Source of the DNA: Suilimivivens sp964393865
GTDB taxonomy: Bacteria; Bacillota; Clostridia; Lachnospirales; Lachnospiraceae
Reading direction: 5' to 3'
Length of the DNA: 41,755 nucleotides
Assembly (NCBI GenBank): GCA_964393865.1
Contig: CAYMUW010000026.1
Span: 1 to 41,755 of the forward strand
The first letter of the stretch is position 1; the number at the start of each line of letters is the position of its first letter. A program made the translations under genes and the position numbers. Below are positions 40,811 to 41,755 of the stretch, one piece after another. The notes under the pieces were generated by a model, which saw only the letters and a list, made by a program, of their open reading frames with translations, had not been told where the DNA came from and searched no databases.

Positions 40811-41755
40811 AAAATATCATGATCCGGTTATGCAGCTACCCGCGCTTCATGCGGAGTGACATAACCGTTATAACTGTGTGGACGCACATAATTGTATTCA
40901 ACATATGAGAATTCCTCTACCGCCTGATAAAGTGCCTCCTCAGTTTCATACTCATACAAGTTCATAAACTCATTTTTCAATGTATTAAAATAACGCTCCA
41001 TCGGGGCATTATCATATGGATATCCGGCTTTACTCATGCTTTGTGTTACATTTACAGATTCGCAGAACTCTGTAAATGCCTTGGAAGTATACTGTGATCC
41101 TTGATCTGAATGCAGGATCAATCCACCTTTCATGGCAGGCTGTGAAACCAATGCTTTCTGCAATGTACGGATAGCAAGATCGCTGGTAATATGGCGGTCT
41201 GTAATGCTTGCAATCACGCTTCGGTCATGAAGATCAATGATGGTGCAGTTGTATCTTACCTCGTGATTTTTCAGAAACAGATATGTGAAGTCTGTAAACC
41301 ACTTTTGATTGATCTTATCCGCTGTAAAATTTTGTTTCAGTCTGTTGGGGAATACTTTGTGTGGCTTTCCGTGCTCATGATCCGGCTTTTTCGGGCGGAC
41401 AATAGAGCACAGCCCTAACTCTGTATTCATGTACTTGTGTATCGTCGCAAAACTATAATGATAGCCTTTACGCTCCAGATATACAGTCATGCTCCGGTAA
41501 CCGACGGTGCCATTGTGTTCGTGATAGATTTTGTTAATCTGACCTTGAACTTCCTCTTTATGGGCATAGTAATCTGCCTTCCGGTGTTTCCGGTAGTTAT
41601 AGTATGCGTTTGGGAAGATGCCAAGCTTCTTAAGAAGCCAGCGCAGACCAAACAGTTCATGATACTGGTCAATAAACCGATAAGCCTCTAATCGATTTCC
41701 TTCGCAAAGAATGCCGCCGCTTTTTTTAGGAAGAGATTCTCTTTTTTTGCCTCTT
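40775..41755 (-). mobile_element. IS3-family insertion sequence (partial; runs off right edge)
   Basis: It holds the minus-strand orfB transposase and about 50 nt beyond its stop. The left boundary is not certain; IS3 ends start TG, and TG dinucleotides at 40774-40780 before GTCAAGCG are candidates. The other end and orfA are outside the window, so target duplication cannot be checked. Confidence 0.75.
40828..41755 (-). CDS. IS3-family transposase OrfB (5' end outside window)
   Basis: About 308 residues are visible and the frame stays open to the right edge; the ATG at 41490 is internal. N-terminal part: KKSGGILCEGNRLEAYRFI and the HTH_21-like AYYNYRKHRKADYYAH. The rve integrase core follows with the DDE triad in WFTDFTYL, LHSDQGSQYTS and the Glu of MERYFNTLKNE. 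It ends VTPHEARVAA, typical of the family. It cuts and joins IS ends during transposition. It is expected to need orfA and frameshifting, or to be a fused product; the upstream part is not in view. Confidence 0.92.
   Translation of the reverse strand, partial: RGKKRESLPKKSGGILCEGNRLEAYRFIDQYHELFGLRWLLKKLGIFPNAYYNYRKHRKADYYAHKEEVQGQINKIYHEHNGTVGYRSMTVYLERKGYHYSFATIHKYMNTELGLCSIVRPKKPDHEHGKPHKVFPNRLKQNFTADKINQKWFTDFTYLFLKNHEVRYNCTIIDLHDRSVIASITDRHITSDLAIRTLQKALVSQPAMKGGLILHSDQGSQYTSKAFTEFCESVNVTQSMSKAGYPYDNAPMERYFNTLKNEFMNLYEYETEEALYQAVEEFSYVEYNYVRPHSYNGYVTPHEARVAA

Overview
The window looks like a chromosomal segment of an anaerobic Firmicute of the Lachnospiraceae (Clostridium cluster XIVa) type. 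This rests on gene content: class III (oxygen-sensitive) ribonucleotide reductase, HemZ, a type 2 PyrF, the small 'endosialidase' protein, DUF6142, a glmS ribozyme, Gram-positive ribosome binding sites, and GTG/TTG starts. The species cannot be named from the sequence alone. About 36.9 kb is housekeeping chromosome and the last ~4.8 kb is the start of a mobile element.

Layout. 1-3861 (minus): an RND/MMPL exporter overlaps a secreted GLUG-repeat surface protein that runs off the left edge. 4066-6614: an RsmF-like rRNA methyltransferase and a TPR lipoprotein. 6667-9216: paired NrdR boxes, a promoter, and nrdD carrying a C-terminal redoxin domain. 9320-11119: pyrF, pyrE and a 50-residue membrane peptide, closed by a terminator. 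11201-13587: a DUF6142 membrane protein and an M29-like aminopeptidase. 13658-17097: purE-purM-purN-purD. 17126-18975: a zinc-ribbon protein and an SH3b membrane protein. 19060-24042: GntR regulator, clpC, 'endosialidase', a pair of 90-bp repeats, and radA. 24180-25493: an LCP cell-wall ligase and tRNA-Trp. 25848-29719: a divergent OFA-family MFS transporter and rel. 29744-31590: an MBL hydrolase and a DUF3048 lipoprotein. 31624-33161: an unusual two-gene unit with a HipA-like kinase. 33365-36908: the glmS ribozyme, glmS and hemZ.

From about 36.93 kb the content changes to an integrative or plasmid-like element: three 12-bp direct repeats, a DUF6075-like protein, a DUF3970-like protein, ParA, ParB, a RepA_N replication initiator with internal repeats, and a DUF6050-like membrane protein. 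An IS3-family insertion sequence then interrupts it and runs off the right edge.

How genes work together. The pur cluster supplies four steps of IMP synthesis, pyrF/pyrE the last two of UMP synthesis, and NrdD turns ribonucleotides into deoxyribonucleotides. GlmS feeds wall precursors and is controlled by its own metabolite through the ribozyme, and the LCP enzyme probably attaches wall polymers. Rel, ClpC and RadA handle stress, protein quality and DNA repair. The points most worth following up are the NrdD-redoxin fusion, the HipA-like kinase with its non-HTH partner, the 90-bp hairpin repeats, and the element boundary next to hemZ.
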